DNA of 64,000 bases from Engelhardtia mirabilis (GTDB lineage Bacteria; Planctomycetota; UBA1135; GCA-002686595). The notes beneath the pieces were generated by a model that worked only from the letters and a program-made list of their open reading frames with translations, had not been told where the DNA came from and did no database searches. The DNA is taken from assembly GCA_007751255.1 (NCBI GenBank), contig CP036296.1:6386001-6450000 (forward strand), written 5' to 3'. Shown here piece after piece: positions 35,871 to 45,894 of this stretch. How positions within the stretch are numbered: position 1 is the first letter of the stretch; each line of letters opens with the position of its first letter. The position numbers and the translations under genes are program-made.

Positions 35871-37832
35871 TCACCGTGTGAGGATCGTCGCCCCGTCCAG
35901 GGCCTGGATCAGCGTCGGAAAGTCGAGGACCAGGGGAGTGGACTGACCGCTGACGCCACCCTTGTAGGTGCCCGACTCCAGCTTGAGCGCGATGGGCGAC
36001 CAGGACGTCCCGAGCGACAGCGGCGTCGTCGCGGGGAACGACAGCACTTGTCTCGCGTCGGACGGGTCCGTGTAGCCGTGCAGGATCCACTTCTCGGGGA
36101 GCGGCTGCGCGGCGATCTCGAGGCTCGCGACGTTCTTCCAGAAGGGGTCGAGGTCCGTGCCCTGCATGACCGGCGCGCTGCCGCTGTTGGACAGGATCAT
36201 CTTCCCTCCGGACCACGACTCGTCCTCGTAGAGCTCCACCACCATGCCCGGAGGCAGCTTCCAACTGAAGCTCTGGACCACGTTGGAGAAGTCGCAGACG
36301 GTCCCGAAGAACCCCCCACAGGGTCCGGGCAGGGTCGAGAAGTGGGCCCAATCCTCGAAGAGGTGATCGGCGAAGGTCCACTCGACCCGATACCCCCCGA
36401 AGTTCGGCTCCGAGTACAGCACGACGTGGGCCGTCTCGTTCGTGGCCGGAAGGAACGGGTCGCGCGGATTGTGGTATTCGCCGAAGGCAACGTAGTCCTG
36501 CTGGGTCAGCGGAGTGGTCGCGGCGTTGTAGTTGTAGACACCGACGGCGTAGTGCTCGACCGTATAGACGAGTAGCTCCCCCTCGGGGCTGACCCAGACG
36601 GTCGATCCGGCGTTGAAGTTGCCGCAGTACGCGTCCTGATCGTTCAAGACGTTGAGAGTCGCCTCCACGTCGTCGGCCGCCGATTGGAACCCTGCTGCCG
36701 AGGCCAGCTCGAGAAGATAGGTCGCCGCTACGCCCGGGCCGGCCGGTTCCGAGTCCACGTAATACACCGCCAGGATGTCCGTTCCCCTCAACACCGGCGC
36801 GAGGTTGGTGTTGTTCCACATCCCGGCCAGGTAGATCCCGCCGGCATCCTGGAGCAACGCGTAGTTGTTGAAGGATCCGAAGAGGTCGTTGTCGCTCAGG
36901 AAATCTCCGAAGAGCGAAGTCCAGAAGTTCTTCGCCTCGACGATGATCGTCGCGTTCGTGACCCAGGGTGGCCAGAAGAGTGCAGCCCATGGATCCACAG
37001 TCGGTGGATCCAGATCGCCGGTGCACTGTCCACCGACCATGCTCCCCGAGCAGTAGTCCGACGCGGGATGAGGCCAGTCGTGAGGAGCACTGTTCGTCCG
37101 GACGTGTGCGAGGGTAGTGATGTCATCACCGATGGTCTCGAACCAGTAGAGCGCTCCGAATTCCACCGCCGCCATGAGGAGGTAGCTGCCGTCGGCGCGT
37201 TGGATGAAGCCGACTGCGCCGACGTTGTTCCCCCCTGAGGGCATCACGAGATTCTGCTGCCCGGCCACCGAGGTGTTCAGGTCCACGAGCTGAGGCGCGA
37301 TCGGGTTCGAGATGTCGTAGATCTCGACGTAGCCACCCGTGTACGGCACCGCCAGATAGTCTCCGGCAGCCTGCATGCCGCCAGGATGAAAGTGGTCGAC
37401 CTCTTTCCACCAGACGACCTCGTCGCCGCCGAAGGGCGGGCTGACGACGACGTTCACACCGCTCACGAGTCGATTGCTGCGAAGGCGCGACGATCCGAGG
37501 AGGTCGGCCGACTGGATCTTTACCGCTGCGAGTGTCGGCGTCCCGCCGGAACCCGACGAGGCGCTGACGTAGAGCACACGCGCCGCGGGGTCGGGATGTC
37601 GGGCGATCCCCTGGAAGTGCGACGCCTTGTTGTCGAGGAGAGGACCCGGCAGCGGCATCGCGCCCCTCCAGAAGGCCATCGGAGTCGGCTGCGAGTCCAG
37701 GGCTTCGATCTGGGCGACAACGTCGTGGGCCACGGGCCCCTGGGCGGCCAGGACCGGCGTGGTGCCCAGCAGGAGCGCACCGAGCGCGGCGCGCAGGAGC
37801 TTGGGAGAGCGCCTCATCGTCGACGCCCTCAC
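35871..37832 (-). CDS. Secreted protein with beta/gamma-crystallin-like domain
   Basis: The protein has 653 residues from GTG 37832, or 648 from ATG 37817. The signal peptide follows (about residues 10-29, [20 protein letters not shown]). The N-terminal 400 residues are a beta-propeller-like region with LVIVD-type strands ('[20 protein letters not shown]'). Residues about 455-560 hold Greek-key beta/gamma-crystallin motifs ('[18 protein letters not shown]', '[18 protein letters not shown]'), a fold that often binds calcium. The GTG overlaps the stop of the upstream collagen-like gene by four bases, so the pair is probably translated together. It is exported, perhaps part of a surface structure. 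The substrate or partner is unknown. Confidence 0.75.
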   Translation of the reverse strand: MRASTMRRSPKLLRAALGALLLGTTPVLAAQGPVAHDVVAQIEALDSQPTPMAFWRGAMPLPGPLLDNKASHFQGIARHPDPAARVLYVSASSGSGGTPTLAAVKIQSADLLGSSRLRSNRLVSGVNVVVSPPFGGDEVVWWKEVDHFHPGGMQAAGDYLAVPYTGGYVEIYDISNPIAPQLVDLNTSVAGQQNLVMPSGGNNVGAVGFIQRADGSYLLMAAVEFGALYWFETIGDDITTLAHVRTNSAPHDWPHPASDYCSGSMVGGQCTGDLDPPTVDPWAALFWPPWVTNATIIVEAKNFWTSLFGDFLSDNDLFGSFNNYALLQDAGGIYLAGMWNNTNLAPVLRGTDILAVYYVDSEPAGPGVAATYLLELASAAGFQSAADDVEATLNVLNDQDAYCGNFNAGSTVWVSPEGELLVYTVEHYAVGVYNYNAATTPLTQQDYVAFGEYHNPRDPFLPATNETAHVVLYSEPNFGGYRVEWTFADHLFEDWAHFSTLPGPCGGFFGTVCDFSNVVQSFSWKLPPGMVVELYEDESWSGGKMILSNSGSAPVMQGTDLDPFWKNVASLEIAAQPLPEKWILHGYTDPSDARQVLSFPATTPLSLGTSWSPIALKLESGTYKGGVSGQSTPLVLDFPTLIQALDGATILTR

Positions 37833-39739
37833 TGGAGGTTGACCAGCACCAGCACGAGGCCGGCGCCCTCTTCGAGGTTCGTCATGGCCTTGCCGATCAC
37901 CGCGCCGTCCCAGCGGCCCGAGTCGGTGGCCTTCATGGCGTGACCGGCCAGCGCGGCCGTCGTCAGGCGGTCACCGGCGAGGATCGGTCCGTTCTCGGTC
38001 GAGGCCTTGACCCACACGCGGCCACTCATGGCGACGGCGAACTCCCCGTCCAGGACGCCGTCCTGACCCAGGTGCAGGCCCGGGTTGACGCCGTTCGCGC
38101 CGGAGACGATGCCCGCCACCCGGCGGTCGTAGGCCTCGCCGCTCGCGACCAGCTCGCCGGGGTTCTGCGTGTCGATCACGACCACCGTGCCCGGCTCGAG
38201 CCGCTCGCTGGAGTCGAAGCCCTCGACGATGTCCGCGCCGCCGCGAATCTCGAGCACCGGCACGCTGAATTTGTCCACCGCGCCATCGACGCGCAGCTCG
38301 TTGCCGAGCCCCACGTACCAGAGGCGAGCCTTCTTCGAGCCGAGCTCGTGGCTGAAGGCGATCTGGGCGTTCCCCCCGATGCCGCCGACGATCTCGATCT
38401 CGGTCTCGGCTCCGTAGGGGCTGGCTTCGCGACCCATGTGGACGCCCTGCACCGTCGGTGTGATCGTCGTGTTCTGCCCGGTCACGCTCAGACCACCCTG
38501 GGGTGCGTCGGTCGATCCGACGCTCACTCGCCCCGCCACGGTCATCTGCCCCGCCACATCCATCTGCCCCGCCACAGTCGCGTCTTGCACCATGGTGGTG
38601 GCGCCGAGGAGGGCCGTGCCTGCGGTCAGGTTGCTGACGGATCCGTCGGTCGCGGCAAGGTAGCCCGGGACGGAGAGGTTGAAGATGGAGGAGTTCTCGA
38701 GCGGATCGGCGACGTCGATGCTGTCGGCCGTGACCGTATCGAAGCGCCCGCTGCCTTCGACGTGCAGGGTCGCCTGGGGATCGTCCGTGTTGATCCCGAC
38801 CCGACCGGTTGCTCGGTCGATCACCATTCGGTTGACCCCGGCGACGAAGTCGCGGAAGTAGAGGTCCTTCTCGACGGCGTGCATGTAGATCGCCCACTTC
38901 GACGCTGCGTCGGCGGTCTGCATCAGGATTCCGGGCGACTCGCTGGTCACGAACACGGGAATGCCTGTGGTCCTCCTGACCTCGAGCGTCGAGCCCGGCG
39001 TCGTCGTTCCGATGCCGACGGCGCCGGCGGTGTAGACGGCCGTGGAGCCGTTGAGGCCGAAGGGCGAGGCTCCCTGGGGGCCCTGCGGGCCCTCGGGACC
39101 TACCGGCCCCTCAGCGCCGGCGGGCCCTTCGGGTCCGGTGGGTCCCTCCGGGCCGACCGGTCCGACCGGGCCTTCCGGACCAACCGGCCCTTCCGGACCG
39201 GCCGGTCCCTCCGGCCCCACGAGCCCGCTGCTCGGGCCGACCCAGTTCCCGGTCGGATCGACGACCGGCAGGCCGTTCACGGCGATCGAGTTGGGCGTGA
39301 TGTCCTTGCCGTCGACGTTGACGGCTTGGCTCGCGACGCCGGCGTACAGCGCGTAGGGCGTGCTCGCCAGGCGCTGGCGCGGGACGGACTCCGAGTCGGC
39401 GCCGTAGGTCACGCCGAGGAACAGCGTCGCGTGGTCCTCGAACAGCGCGGTCGGGAAGGAAGTCGAGCTGCCGACCAGGGCGCTGAGCAGACCGTCGGCG
39501 ACGGCCAGGGTCTGGGTCTCGCTCCACAGGGGCGCGCCGCCGGCGGGAAGGGTGTACAGGGCGAACGTCACGTCGAGGGCCGGGTCGTTGACTTCGCTTC
39601 CGGTGCCGTCGAGCAGGCGGCCTTGGAACTGGAGCAGCGCCGGCGGATCACCCGCGGCGGAGACAGGAGTCAGAGCGGGCGCGACGGGGAGAGCGAGGCC
39701 GCAGAGCAGGGCGGAGAGCCCGAGGTAGAGGGGTTGCAT
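37829..39739 (-). CDS. Secreted collagen-like / tail-fibre-like protein
   Basis: The protein has 636 residues. Signal peptide 1-29. Residues about 30-170 hold '[13 protein letters not shown]' and '[12 protein letters not shown]', as in many exported fibre proteins. Residues about 172-228 are an uninterrupted collagen-like Gly-X-Y run rich in Gly-Pro-Glu, expected to form a trimeric rod. '[15 protein letters not shown]' and '[15 protein letters not shown]' are the repeat type found in tail fibres. The last 140 residues (from '[20 protein letters not shown]') form a conserved end module, nearly identical to the protein at 55433-56050. It may help folding or trimer formation (inference). The gene is coupled to the crystallin-like gene downstream. 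No other phage genes are nearby, so this is taken as a cellular surface protein. Confidence 0.83.
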   Translation of the reverse strand: MQPLYLGLSALLCGLALPVAPALTPVSAAGDPPALLQFQGRLLDGTGSEVNDPALDVTFALYTLPAGGAPLWSETQTLAVADGLLSALVGSSTSFPTALFEDHATLFLGVTYGADSESVPRQRLASTPYALYAGVASQAVNVDGKDITPNSIAVNGLPVVDPTGNWVGPSSGLVGPEGPAGPEGPVGPEGPVGPVGPEGPTGPEGPAGAEGPVGPEGPQGPQGASPFGLNGSTAVYTAGAVGIGTTTPGSTLEVRRTTGIPVFVTSESPGILMQTADAASKWAIYMHAVEKDLYFRDFVAGVNRMVIDRATGRVGINTDDPQATLHVEGSGRFDTVTADSIDVADPLENSSIFNLSVPGYLAATDGSVSNLTAGTALLGATTMVQDATVAGQMDVAGQMTVAGRVSVGSTDAPQGGLSVTGQNTTITPTVQGVHMGREASPYGAETEIEIVGGIGGNAQIAFSHELGSKKARLWYVGLGNELRVDGAVDKFSVPVLEIRGGADIVEGFDSSERLEPGTVVVIDTQNPGELVASGEAYDRRVAGIVSGANGVNPGLHLGQDGVLDGEFAVAMSGRVWVKASTENGPILAGDRLTTAALAGHAMKATDSGRWDGAVIGKAMTNLEEGAGLVLVLVNLQ

Positions 39740-39769
39740 GGCGAGGATCGATGGGAGGGGGGAGCGAGC

Positions 39770-40636
39770 TCAGTTGCCCAGCGGGGTGACGAGGCGGTTG
39801 GTGAAGGAGCCGCCGAGCGGCGCGAACGAATCGATCTCGAAGCCCTGCCACTGGAAGGCCTTACCGGCCAGGTTGGGGTCGTTCGGGAGCGGGAAGGTCC
39901 AGACCTGCGGGCCGGCACCGAGGAACACCGTCGGCGTCGGGCTGAAGAACAGCGCGACCAGGTCGAAGGCGCCGTCGATGCCGGCGAGCGGCAGGGCGAA
40001 GCCGGCCAGGGGCAGGCCGATGTAGAGGCCGATCAGGCTTCCCGGCGCTCCGTAGAAGGCGATCTGGTAGGGATTGCCGAGCGTCAGCGCCGCGGGCGCC
40101 ACGAGCGCGGGCTCATAGCGATAGGCGCCCTCGGCGGTCGAGCTGTCGACGCCGTTCGAGACCGTCACGTCGACGATCGCGCGCGGGTTGCCGAGGGCGT
40201 CGACACCGGTGGGCGTGACCAGCGTCAGGCGGGTGTCGCTCAGCACGGTGAGCGAGCTCGCGGGCAGTCCGTCCATGCTGGCGGTCAGGGGCCCGGCGCC
40301 CAGGAAGCCGCTGCCCACGACCGTCTCGAGCTGCCCACCGTCCTTGGTTCCGCCGCCCGAGAGGACTCCGAAGACCGCGGGCCCGGGCGGCGCGAAGCTG
40401 GAGTCGACCCAGGCGGTGCTGCCGAGGAAGGCGTAGTTGGACGAGGAGGCGACCTCCCCGCCCGAGAAGGACGCCAGGGCGGCCTCGGCGCGGTAGGCCG
40501 CGCTCTGACTCGATCCCGCCGCGCCGAGCAGCTCGCGAGCGGGCGCGATGTGGTTCTCGGAGCCCGAGGCACCGGACTGCGCCAGGGCGGGCGCCGCCGC
40601 CAGCAGGACGCTCAGGGGAGACAGGAGGGTTCGCAT
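39770..40636 (-). CDS. Secreted IPT/TIG-domain protein with C-terminal beta-sandwich module
   Basis: The protein has 288 residues from ATG 40636. Signal peptide 1-19 (ending ALAQS). Residues about 85-175 resemble an IPT/TIG immunoglobulin-like domain ('GGTKDGGQLETVVGSGFLGAG', 'DTRLTLVTPTGV', 'VDVTVSNGVDSS', 'GAYRYEPA'; the first is split here by a conserved Gly). The last 105 residues ('GNPYQIAFYGAPGSLIGLYI' onward) resemble a module also seen at the ends of other exported proteins here. It starts a minus-strand group with the collagen-like gene 30 bases downstream. The frame is open much further upstream over the antisense of the sigma gene, so the ATG before the signal peptide was chosen. 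Confidence 0.78.
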   Translation of the reverse strand: MRTLLSPLSVLLAAAPALAQSGASGSENHIAPARELLGAAGSSQSAAYRAEAALASFSGGEVASSSNYAFLGSTAWVDSSFAPPGPAVFGVLSGGGTKDGGQLETVVGSGFLGAGPLTASMDGLPASSLTVLSDTRLTLVTPTGVDALGNPRAIVDVTVSNGVDSSTAEGAYRYEPALVAPAALTLGNPYQIAFYGAPGSLIGLYIGLPLAGFALPLAGIDGAFDLVALFFSPTPTVFLGAGPQVWTFPLPNDPNLAGKAFQWQGFEIDSFAPLGGSFTNRLVTPLGN

Positions 40637-40807
40637 CGGTGCCTTCGATCGGGCCGGGGGAAGCGTCGGACCTCGGCTGAAGGGCGAGGCTCGGTGCAGA
40701 CACGGAAAGCGCCCCCCGATCGCGCAAGGCACCTGCGCGAAACTCCCCACCGGCACCGCTCGCAGCCGTAACCCCCTGGGATGGGTTACCTTTCGGATGC
40801 AACTTCC

Positions 40808-41401
40808 ATGGATCGACCCGACACAGCCCCGGCCCCCTCCGAGCGCCGACGCCCCTCGCTCTCGGTGGACCGAGCGCTGGTCGAAGCCCAGCCGCCGGGC
40901 AAGGTCAACGAGCTGCTGCCCCTGGTCTACGAGCGCCTGCGCGACATCGCCCGGCGCTTCGTCGACTCCCCCGGCCGGTCGACCCTGCAGCCGACCGCGC
41001 TGGTCCACGAGGCCTACGTGAAGCTCGTGCGGGCCGAGCCCGATCGCGACTTCGACCAGGAGCACTTCCTGTGCCTGGCCGCGCGGGCCATGCGACAGAT
41101 CCTGGTCGACCACGCGCGCGAGCGCGGCGCCGCTAAGCGCGGGGGCGGCTGGAACCGGATCAGCCTGAACCTGGGTAGCGGAGCGCCGGACTCGGTCGTT
41201 CCGGCGGTCGAGCTGGCCGAGGCCCTGAGCCGGCTCGAGAAGCTCGACGAACGCCAGGTCCGGATCGCGGAGCTGCGGGCCTTCGGCGGCATGACCGTGC
41301 CGGAGATCTCGCGCGCGCTGGGCATTCCGCCGCGCACGGTCGACGCCCAGTGGCGGATCGCCCGCGCCTGGCTGCAGGCGGAGTTGAGCACGGAGTCCTG
41401 A
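40808..41401 (+). CDS. ECF sigma factor, planctomycete type, paired with a Ser/Thr kinase gene
   Basis: The protein has 197 residues from ATG 40808; an earlier start at 40781 would add nine residues. Region 2: 'LLPLVYERLRDIARRFVDSP', 'TLQPTALVHEAYVKLVRAEP', 'AARAMRQILVDHARERGAAKRGG'. Region 4: 'LDERQVRIAELRAFGGMTVPEISRALGIPPRTVDAQWRIARAWL'. It belongs to the same short ECF group as the gene at 33222. The next gene, a membrane Ser/Thr kinase, starts 7 bases after its stop, the standard sigma-kinase pairing in Planctomycetota. There the kinase is thought to control the sigma factor by phosphorylation; this is family knowledge and not seen here. Confidence 0.92.
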   Translation: MDRPDTAPAPSERRRPSLSVDRALVEAQPPGKVNELLPLVYERLRDIARRFVDSPGRSTLQPTALVHEAYVKLVRAEPDRDFDQEHFLCLAARAMRQILVDHARERGAAKRGGGWNRISLNLGSGAPDSVVPAVELAEALSRLEKLDERQVRIAELRAFGGMTVPEISRALGIPPRTVDAQWRIARAWLQAELSTES

Positions 41402-41408
41402 GGCGCCC

Positions 41409-44400
41409 GTGACCGACGATCGCGAGCTGCACCGCCGCGCCGGCGAGGTGTTCGAGGCGGCGCTGGAGGTGGCCGACGACGAACGCCGGGCCTTCTTGGA
41501 CCGCTCCTGCGGCGACGACGGGGCCCTGCGCGCGGCGGTCGAGCGCCTCCTGGACCACGATGACGACGAGGGGATCCTGCGCGACCGGGCGCTCGACTCC
41601 AACCGCGCGGCCCTGGGACACCTGCTCGAGGGCGACCTCGACTACGTCGACGTGGACGACCCGCTGGGCTCGACGCGGGACCGCATCGGCCCCTACCGCA
41701 TCCTGCGCCGCATCGGCGAGGGCGGCATGGGCGTGGTCTACGAGGCCGAGCAGGACGCGCCGCGCCGACGCGTGGCGCTCAAGGTCAACCGCCCGGTGCA
41801 CGACTCGGACCGCCGCTTGCGTCGGTTTCGGCGCGAGGCCGAGGTCCTTGGACGGCTAGAGCACGCCGGCATCGCGCGGATCTACCAGGCAGGCACCTTC
41901 GAGCACCGTGGGGCCGCACGGCCCTACTTCGCCATGGAGTTCATCGAAGGTGTGCCCATCACGACCTTCGCCACCCGCGCCCATCTGCCGCTCCGCGCCC
42001 GCCTGACGCTCCTGATCTCAGTCCTCGAGGCGGTGCAGCACGCCCACGACAACGGCGTCATCCACCGGGACCTGAAGCCCGACAACGTGCTCGTGCGCGG
42101 CGACGGCTCGCCGGTCGTGCTCGACTTCGGCGTCGCGCGGCTGAGCGACAGCTCCACCGCACTGACCTCCTTGGACACCCTGAACGGCGAGATCCTGGGA
42201 ACCCTCGCCTACATGGCACCGGAGCAGCTCAGCGGCGACCCGGACGCCGTCACGCCGCGCTCGGACGTCTATGCCCTCGGCGCCCTGGCCTACGAGCTGC
42301 TCGCCGGCCGGCCCCCGCACGAGCTGGGCGGCCTCGCGTTGACCGCCGCCATGCGCGTGCTGACCGAGCGGGAGCCGCCGCGCCTGGGCCTGCTCGAACC
42401 GAACCTCGCCGGCGACGTCGAGACGATCGTCGGCAAGGCACTCGAGACCGATCCCGCCCGACGCTACGCCTCGGCCGCGGCGCTCGCCGCCGACCTGCGG
42501 GCCTTCCTCGAGCACCGCCCGATCGTCGCCCACCCGCCGAGCCGCCTCTACCTGGCCCGCAAGTTCACCCGCCGGCACAAGGGCCTGGTGGCCGGAGCCG
42601 CCACGGCCTTCGTCGCCATCACCCTGGGACTGGTCGCGTCGCTCGTGTCGCTCGCCGGCGAGCGCGAGCAGCGCGAGCTCGCGGACGCGAGCGCGGAGCG
42701 TGCGCGGCGCGGCGAGCGCGCCGCCATCGGTCATCTCTACCGGGCGGTCCAGGACCACCTCGACGACGGCGAGCTGTGGGCCGCGGCCCAGCTCTACGCC
42801 GTCGCCGACCACCGAGGCGGGGGCTGGGACGACGCCTTCCTGGCCCGCGTGATGCCGAACATGCTGCCCGCGGACGTGTCCAGCGCCGGCGCCCGCTGGC
42901 TCGACGACGAGCGCATCGTCGTGCCGGCCCGCATGGGCGGCGGCGCGCGGATCCTCGCGGTGGCCGACTGGACCGAGGTCGGTCGGCTGCTGCCCTCGGA
43001 GCCCCTCGCCAGCGCGACCGTGCTGCCCGGGCATCTCGTACTCTGCCGGCCGCTGGCCCCCTTCGGCTCGATCGTCACGGTCGACGCGCGGACCGGCGCC
43101 GTGCGGGAGCGGCGGCCGAGCCCCTTCTCGGGCGGCGCCCCCCGCCACGCCCCGTCTGCCACGCTGGACGCCGACGGGCGCCTGGTCACCGCCTACCGGA
43201 GCGAGGACGGGCAGACCATCGTCGTCGACCGTGGCGAGGGCGCTTCGCTGGGAATCGACGTGGACGGCCGAGAGGATTGGCTCCCGATCCCCATCGCCGG
43301 CAGTCGGTTCATCGCCATGCGCGCGGACGACGGCCGACTGAGGGTCCACGAGCTCGACACCGGGACCCTCCTGGGCGAAGTGGACGGGCTGCGCCCGTCC
43401 GCCGGGACCTACTTCGCATCGCGGCGCGGCGGGCGCGCCCTCTTGTCCTCGGACGTCGAGGATCGACTGGTCGAAGTCGACCTCGAGCGCCGCGAGGTCG
43501 TTCGGCGCTGGGAGCACATCCGCAACCGCCCCTTCGATCTGTTCGAGCTCTCCGCCGACGAACGGCTCCTGGCCCAGGGCCCGGGCGCGCGAGTCGAGAT
43601 CTGGGACCTGGAGCGCGAGGTGGAGGTCTGGTCCGGTCCGGTCGAGCTCCTGGCCGGTGCCAGCCACCGCGTGCACCTCTCGCCCGACGGCCGGCGGGCG
43701 ATCGTCGGCGCCGACGACGTGATCGGGTTCGTGCTCGACCTCGATCGCCCACCGGTCGACCCCGCGGACCTGGGCACCGACCGCGACCCGCGCGCGAACA
43801 CCTTCCGCGGTCACGACTCGTTCGTGTACCACCTGGCCCTGTCACCCGACGGGCGCCTGGCCGCCTCCCTGTCCGTTTCGGACGGGCGCCTCGCGATCTG
43901 GGACCTCCACAGCCTCGAGACCGTCGCCACGCGCCTGATCGGAGAGGACGGCGCCCACGAGTTTCGACGTCGATCCAACCTGATCGCCTTCGACGACGAC
44001 GGGCGGCGGCTGTGGTTCTCGGCACCGCAGTCCGGGTACGGCGCCGAGTTGCGGTGCTGGGACCTGTTGACCGGCGAGGTCGAGGTCCGCGCGGCCGTCG
44101 ACGGGGCCTCGCTGAACCCTCACCTGGCGCTCTTGGACGACCTGCTCGAGCGGCTCGGTCCCGGCCCACCGAAGCGCCTTGGTCGCAAGGCGGCGCGACT
44201 CGCCGACGGACGCGGCCTGGCCGTCCAGCAGGCGGCGGGCCTGCGGATCCCGGACGGGGAGCGCTGGCACACGGCCCCGCCCGGCAACTCGGAGGAGGGT
44301 CTGGCCCTGTCCCCGGACGGCGGGCGCGTCGCGATCGCGGCGGCGCGCGCCATCCGGGTCGCCGACGCGACGTCCCCCGACGAGCTCTACCGCACCCGCG

Positions 44401-44774
44401 GGCAGGCCTATGCCGCCGCCTGGGCTCCCGACGGACGCCTGTTCGCGACGGCGGGCGAGGACGGGCGTATCCGGCTGTTCGACGGCGAGCTCTTGATCGA
44501 GCTCTACTCCTTCCCGGCCCACGACGACTACGTCTTCTCGCTCGCCTGGACGCCCGACGGCACCCGCCTCGTCTCGACCTCCGGGGACGCGACCGTGCGC
44601 GTCTGGGACCCGCGCACTCCGGAGGCGCGCGAGGCCGACCACGCCGGCTACCGCCGCCGCTACGAGGCGCTGCGCGGCGAGGACAGCGCGCAGCTCACCG
44701 CCCGCTTCGGCGAGGCGATGTCGGTCGACGAGCGCGGCGCGATCCTGCGCGCCGCGCTCGACGCCCGGCGATGA
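41409..44774 (+). CDS. Transmembrane Ser/Thr protein kinase with C-terminal WD40-like propeller
   Basis: The protein has 1121 residues from GTG 41409, 7 bases after the sigma factor stop. Residues 1-90 form a helical N-terminal part typical of these kinases. The kinase domain has the Gly loop 'GEGGMGVVYEAE' (103-114), Lys125 in 'VALKV', 'HRDLKPDN' with Asp221, 'DFG' at 239-241 and 'APEQ' at 270-273, so all catalytic residues are present. A single membrane helix is at 392-416. The outer part is a beta-propeller ending in clear WD repeats ('GTRLVSTSGDATVRVWDPRT'). It is probably a receptor kinase with an external sensor propeller. A decayed second copy is at 49780-50244, and a secreted propeller gene follows 147 bases downstream. 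Confidence 0.93.
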   Translation: MTDDRELHRRAGEVFEAALEVADDERRAFLDRSCGDDGALRAAVERLLDHDDDEGILRDRALDSNRAALGHLLEGDLDYVDVDDPLGSTRDRIGPYRILRRIGEGGMGVVYEAEQDAPRRRVALKVNRPVHDSDRRLRRFRREAEVLGRLEHAGIARIYQAGTFEHRGAARPYFAMEFIEGVPITTFATRAHLPLRARLTLLISVLEAVQHAHDNGVIHRDLKPDNVLVRGDGSPVVLDFGVARLSDSSTALTSLDTLNGEILGTLAYMAPEQLSGDPDAVTPRSDVYALGALAYELLAGRPPHELGGLALTAAMRVLTEREPPRLGLLEPNLAGDVETIVGKALETDPARRYASAAALAADLRAFLEHRPIVAHPPSRLYLARKFTRRHKGLVAGAATAFVAITLGLVASLVSLAGEREQRELADASAERARRGERAAIGHLYRAVQDHLDDGELWAAAQLYAVADHRGGGWDDAFLARVMPNMLPADVSSAGARWLDDERIVVPARMGGGARILAVADWTEVGRLLPSEPLASATVLPGHLVLCRPLAPFGSIVTVDARTGAVRERRPSPFSGGAPRHAPSATLDADGRLVTAYRSEDGQTIVVDRGEGASLGIDVDGREDWLPIPIAGSRFIAMRADDGRLRVHELDTGTLLGEVDGLRPSAGTYFASRRGGRALLSSDVEDRLVEVDLERREVVRRWEHIRNRPFDLFELSADERLLAQGPGARVEIWDLEREVEVWSGPVELLAGASHRVHLSPDGRRAIVGADDVIGFVLDLDRPPVDPADLGTDRDPRANTFRGHDSFVYHLALSPDGRLAASLSVSDGRLAIWDLHSLETVATRLIGEDGAHEFRRRSNLIAFDDDGRRLWFSAPQSGYGAELRCWDLLTGEVEVRAAVDGASLNPHLALLDDLLERLGPGPPKRLGRKAARLADGRGLAVQQAAGLRIPDGERWHTAPPGNSEEGLALSPDGGRVAIAAARAIRVADATSPDELYRTRGQAYAAAWAPDGRLFATAGEDGRIRLFDGELLIELYSFPAHDDYVFSLAWTPDGTRLVSTSGDATVRVWDPRTPEAREADHAGYRRRYEALRGEDSAQLTARFGEAMSVDERGAILRAALDARR

Positions 44775-44921
44775 CCGGCGGTGGAGCGGCCCCGAATCGC
44801 GCCAACTGGTGAAACCCTCACCCTCCCGGCTGGCACCGGTGCTGGTGGGCGCGCCCGCGCCCGCTCTCCATTGCACCCCGCAACCGGGACCACGTCCCTC
44901 TGCCTCCAAGTCGCATTCCCC

Positions 44922-45845
44922 ATGCTCGACCGACTCCCGCTCTCCATCGCGCCGACCTTGGTGGTCCTGGGCCTCGCTTCTGCCGCCACGGCCCAGGTCA
45001 GCCCCTATCCGGCCGGGGCCTACGTGCTCAGCGCGCCTTCCTCGGGCAGCGCCGGCGACGACGCGATCTTCAGGCTCGCCCCAGACGGGTCGATCAGCAC
45101 CCTGGTGGCGCCCAACGAGCGCCTGAACGGCTTGCGTGAGCTCGTCTTCGACCAGGGAGCGATGAATCTCTACGCCCTGCAGTCGAACGCCTGGACGCGC
45201 ACTCACCGGGTCCTGCACGTAGCGCCTGACGGGACCCTGACGCCCGTCGCCGGAGGCTATGGCTACGTGCTGGCGACGATGGCCATCACACCCGACGGGC
45301 GCCTGAACGTCCTGCAGACCGGCACCAACACGTCGACGCTGATCCGCATCGATCCCGCCAACAACTTCGCCGACCAGCAGGTCACACTCGGCCCCCCCAT
45401 GTCGATCCGCGACGTCGACGCCGGACCGGACGGCAGCCTCTACTTCACGGGTGGACCCCTGAACGACATCGGGGTCTGGCGCATCGGCCCGGACGACTCC
45501 CTCTCCAAGCTCCCGGCCTTCTCGAAGGGCACGACCTTCTCGCCCCTCTCCAGCCCGGGCGGGATCCACTTCGACCAAGCCAGCGGCAAGCTGTGGGTCA
45601 CCCAGGCCGCTCCCGGAGCAGAGGGGTCGATCTACACCCTCGACCTGGCCAGCGGCGACGTCGAGCTCTGGTGCAAGATCGCCGGCTATCCACAACCCGG
45701 CATGCGCGGGGTCACCTTCGACCCCGTAGCGCAGCTGCCGCTCGTCGGACTCATGTCCTACACAACCGTGGGCTACTTCGATCAAGGCGGGACATCCCAG
45801 GCCTCGGTCCGACTCCCCTGGCCTTCGGACGTCGACCTGCGTTGA
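44922..45845 (+). CDS. Secreted beta-propeller protein
   Basis: The protein has 307 residues from ATG 44922. Signal peptide 1-25 (IAPTLVVLGLASAATAQ). Repeated strands of NHL/SMP-30 type follow: 'APDGSISTLVAPNERLNGLR', 'TPDGRLNVLQTG', 'GPDGSLYFTGG', 'FDQASGKLWVTQ'. No catalytic motif is assigned. It lies 147 bases after the kinase gene on the same strand and could be part of the sigma/kinase operon. A frameshifted copy is at 48613-49544. In that copy the sequence around 'APNERLNGLR' differs by one base, which shows this version to be the intact one. The upstream extension of the frame to 44781 lacks a signal peptide and was rejected. Confidence 0.82.
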   Translation: MLDRLPLSIAPTLVVLGLASAATAQVSPYPAGAYVLSAPSSGSAGDDAIFRLAPDGSISTLVAPNERLNGLRELVFDQGAMNLYALQSNAWTRTHRVLHVAPDGTLTPVAGGYGYVLATMAITPDGRLNVLQTGTNTSTLIRIDPANNFADQQVTLGPPMSIRDVDAGPDGSLYFTGGPLNDIGVWRIGPDDSLSKLPAFSKGTTFSPLSSPGGIHFDQASGKLWVTQAAPGAEGSIYTLDLASGDVELWCKIAGYPQPGMRGVTFDPVAQLPLVGLMSYTTVGYFDQGGTSQASVRLPWPSDVDLR

Positions 45846-45894
45846 GCACTGACAAGACGGCACCGACGAAGTGTGCGACTCCGTACTGTTGGTG

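Noticed and set aside
37829-39739. Prophage or phage tail cluster
   Set aside because: The collagen-like protein resembles tail fibres, but it has a signal peptide and no capsid, portal, terminase, integrase or lysis genes are nearby.
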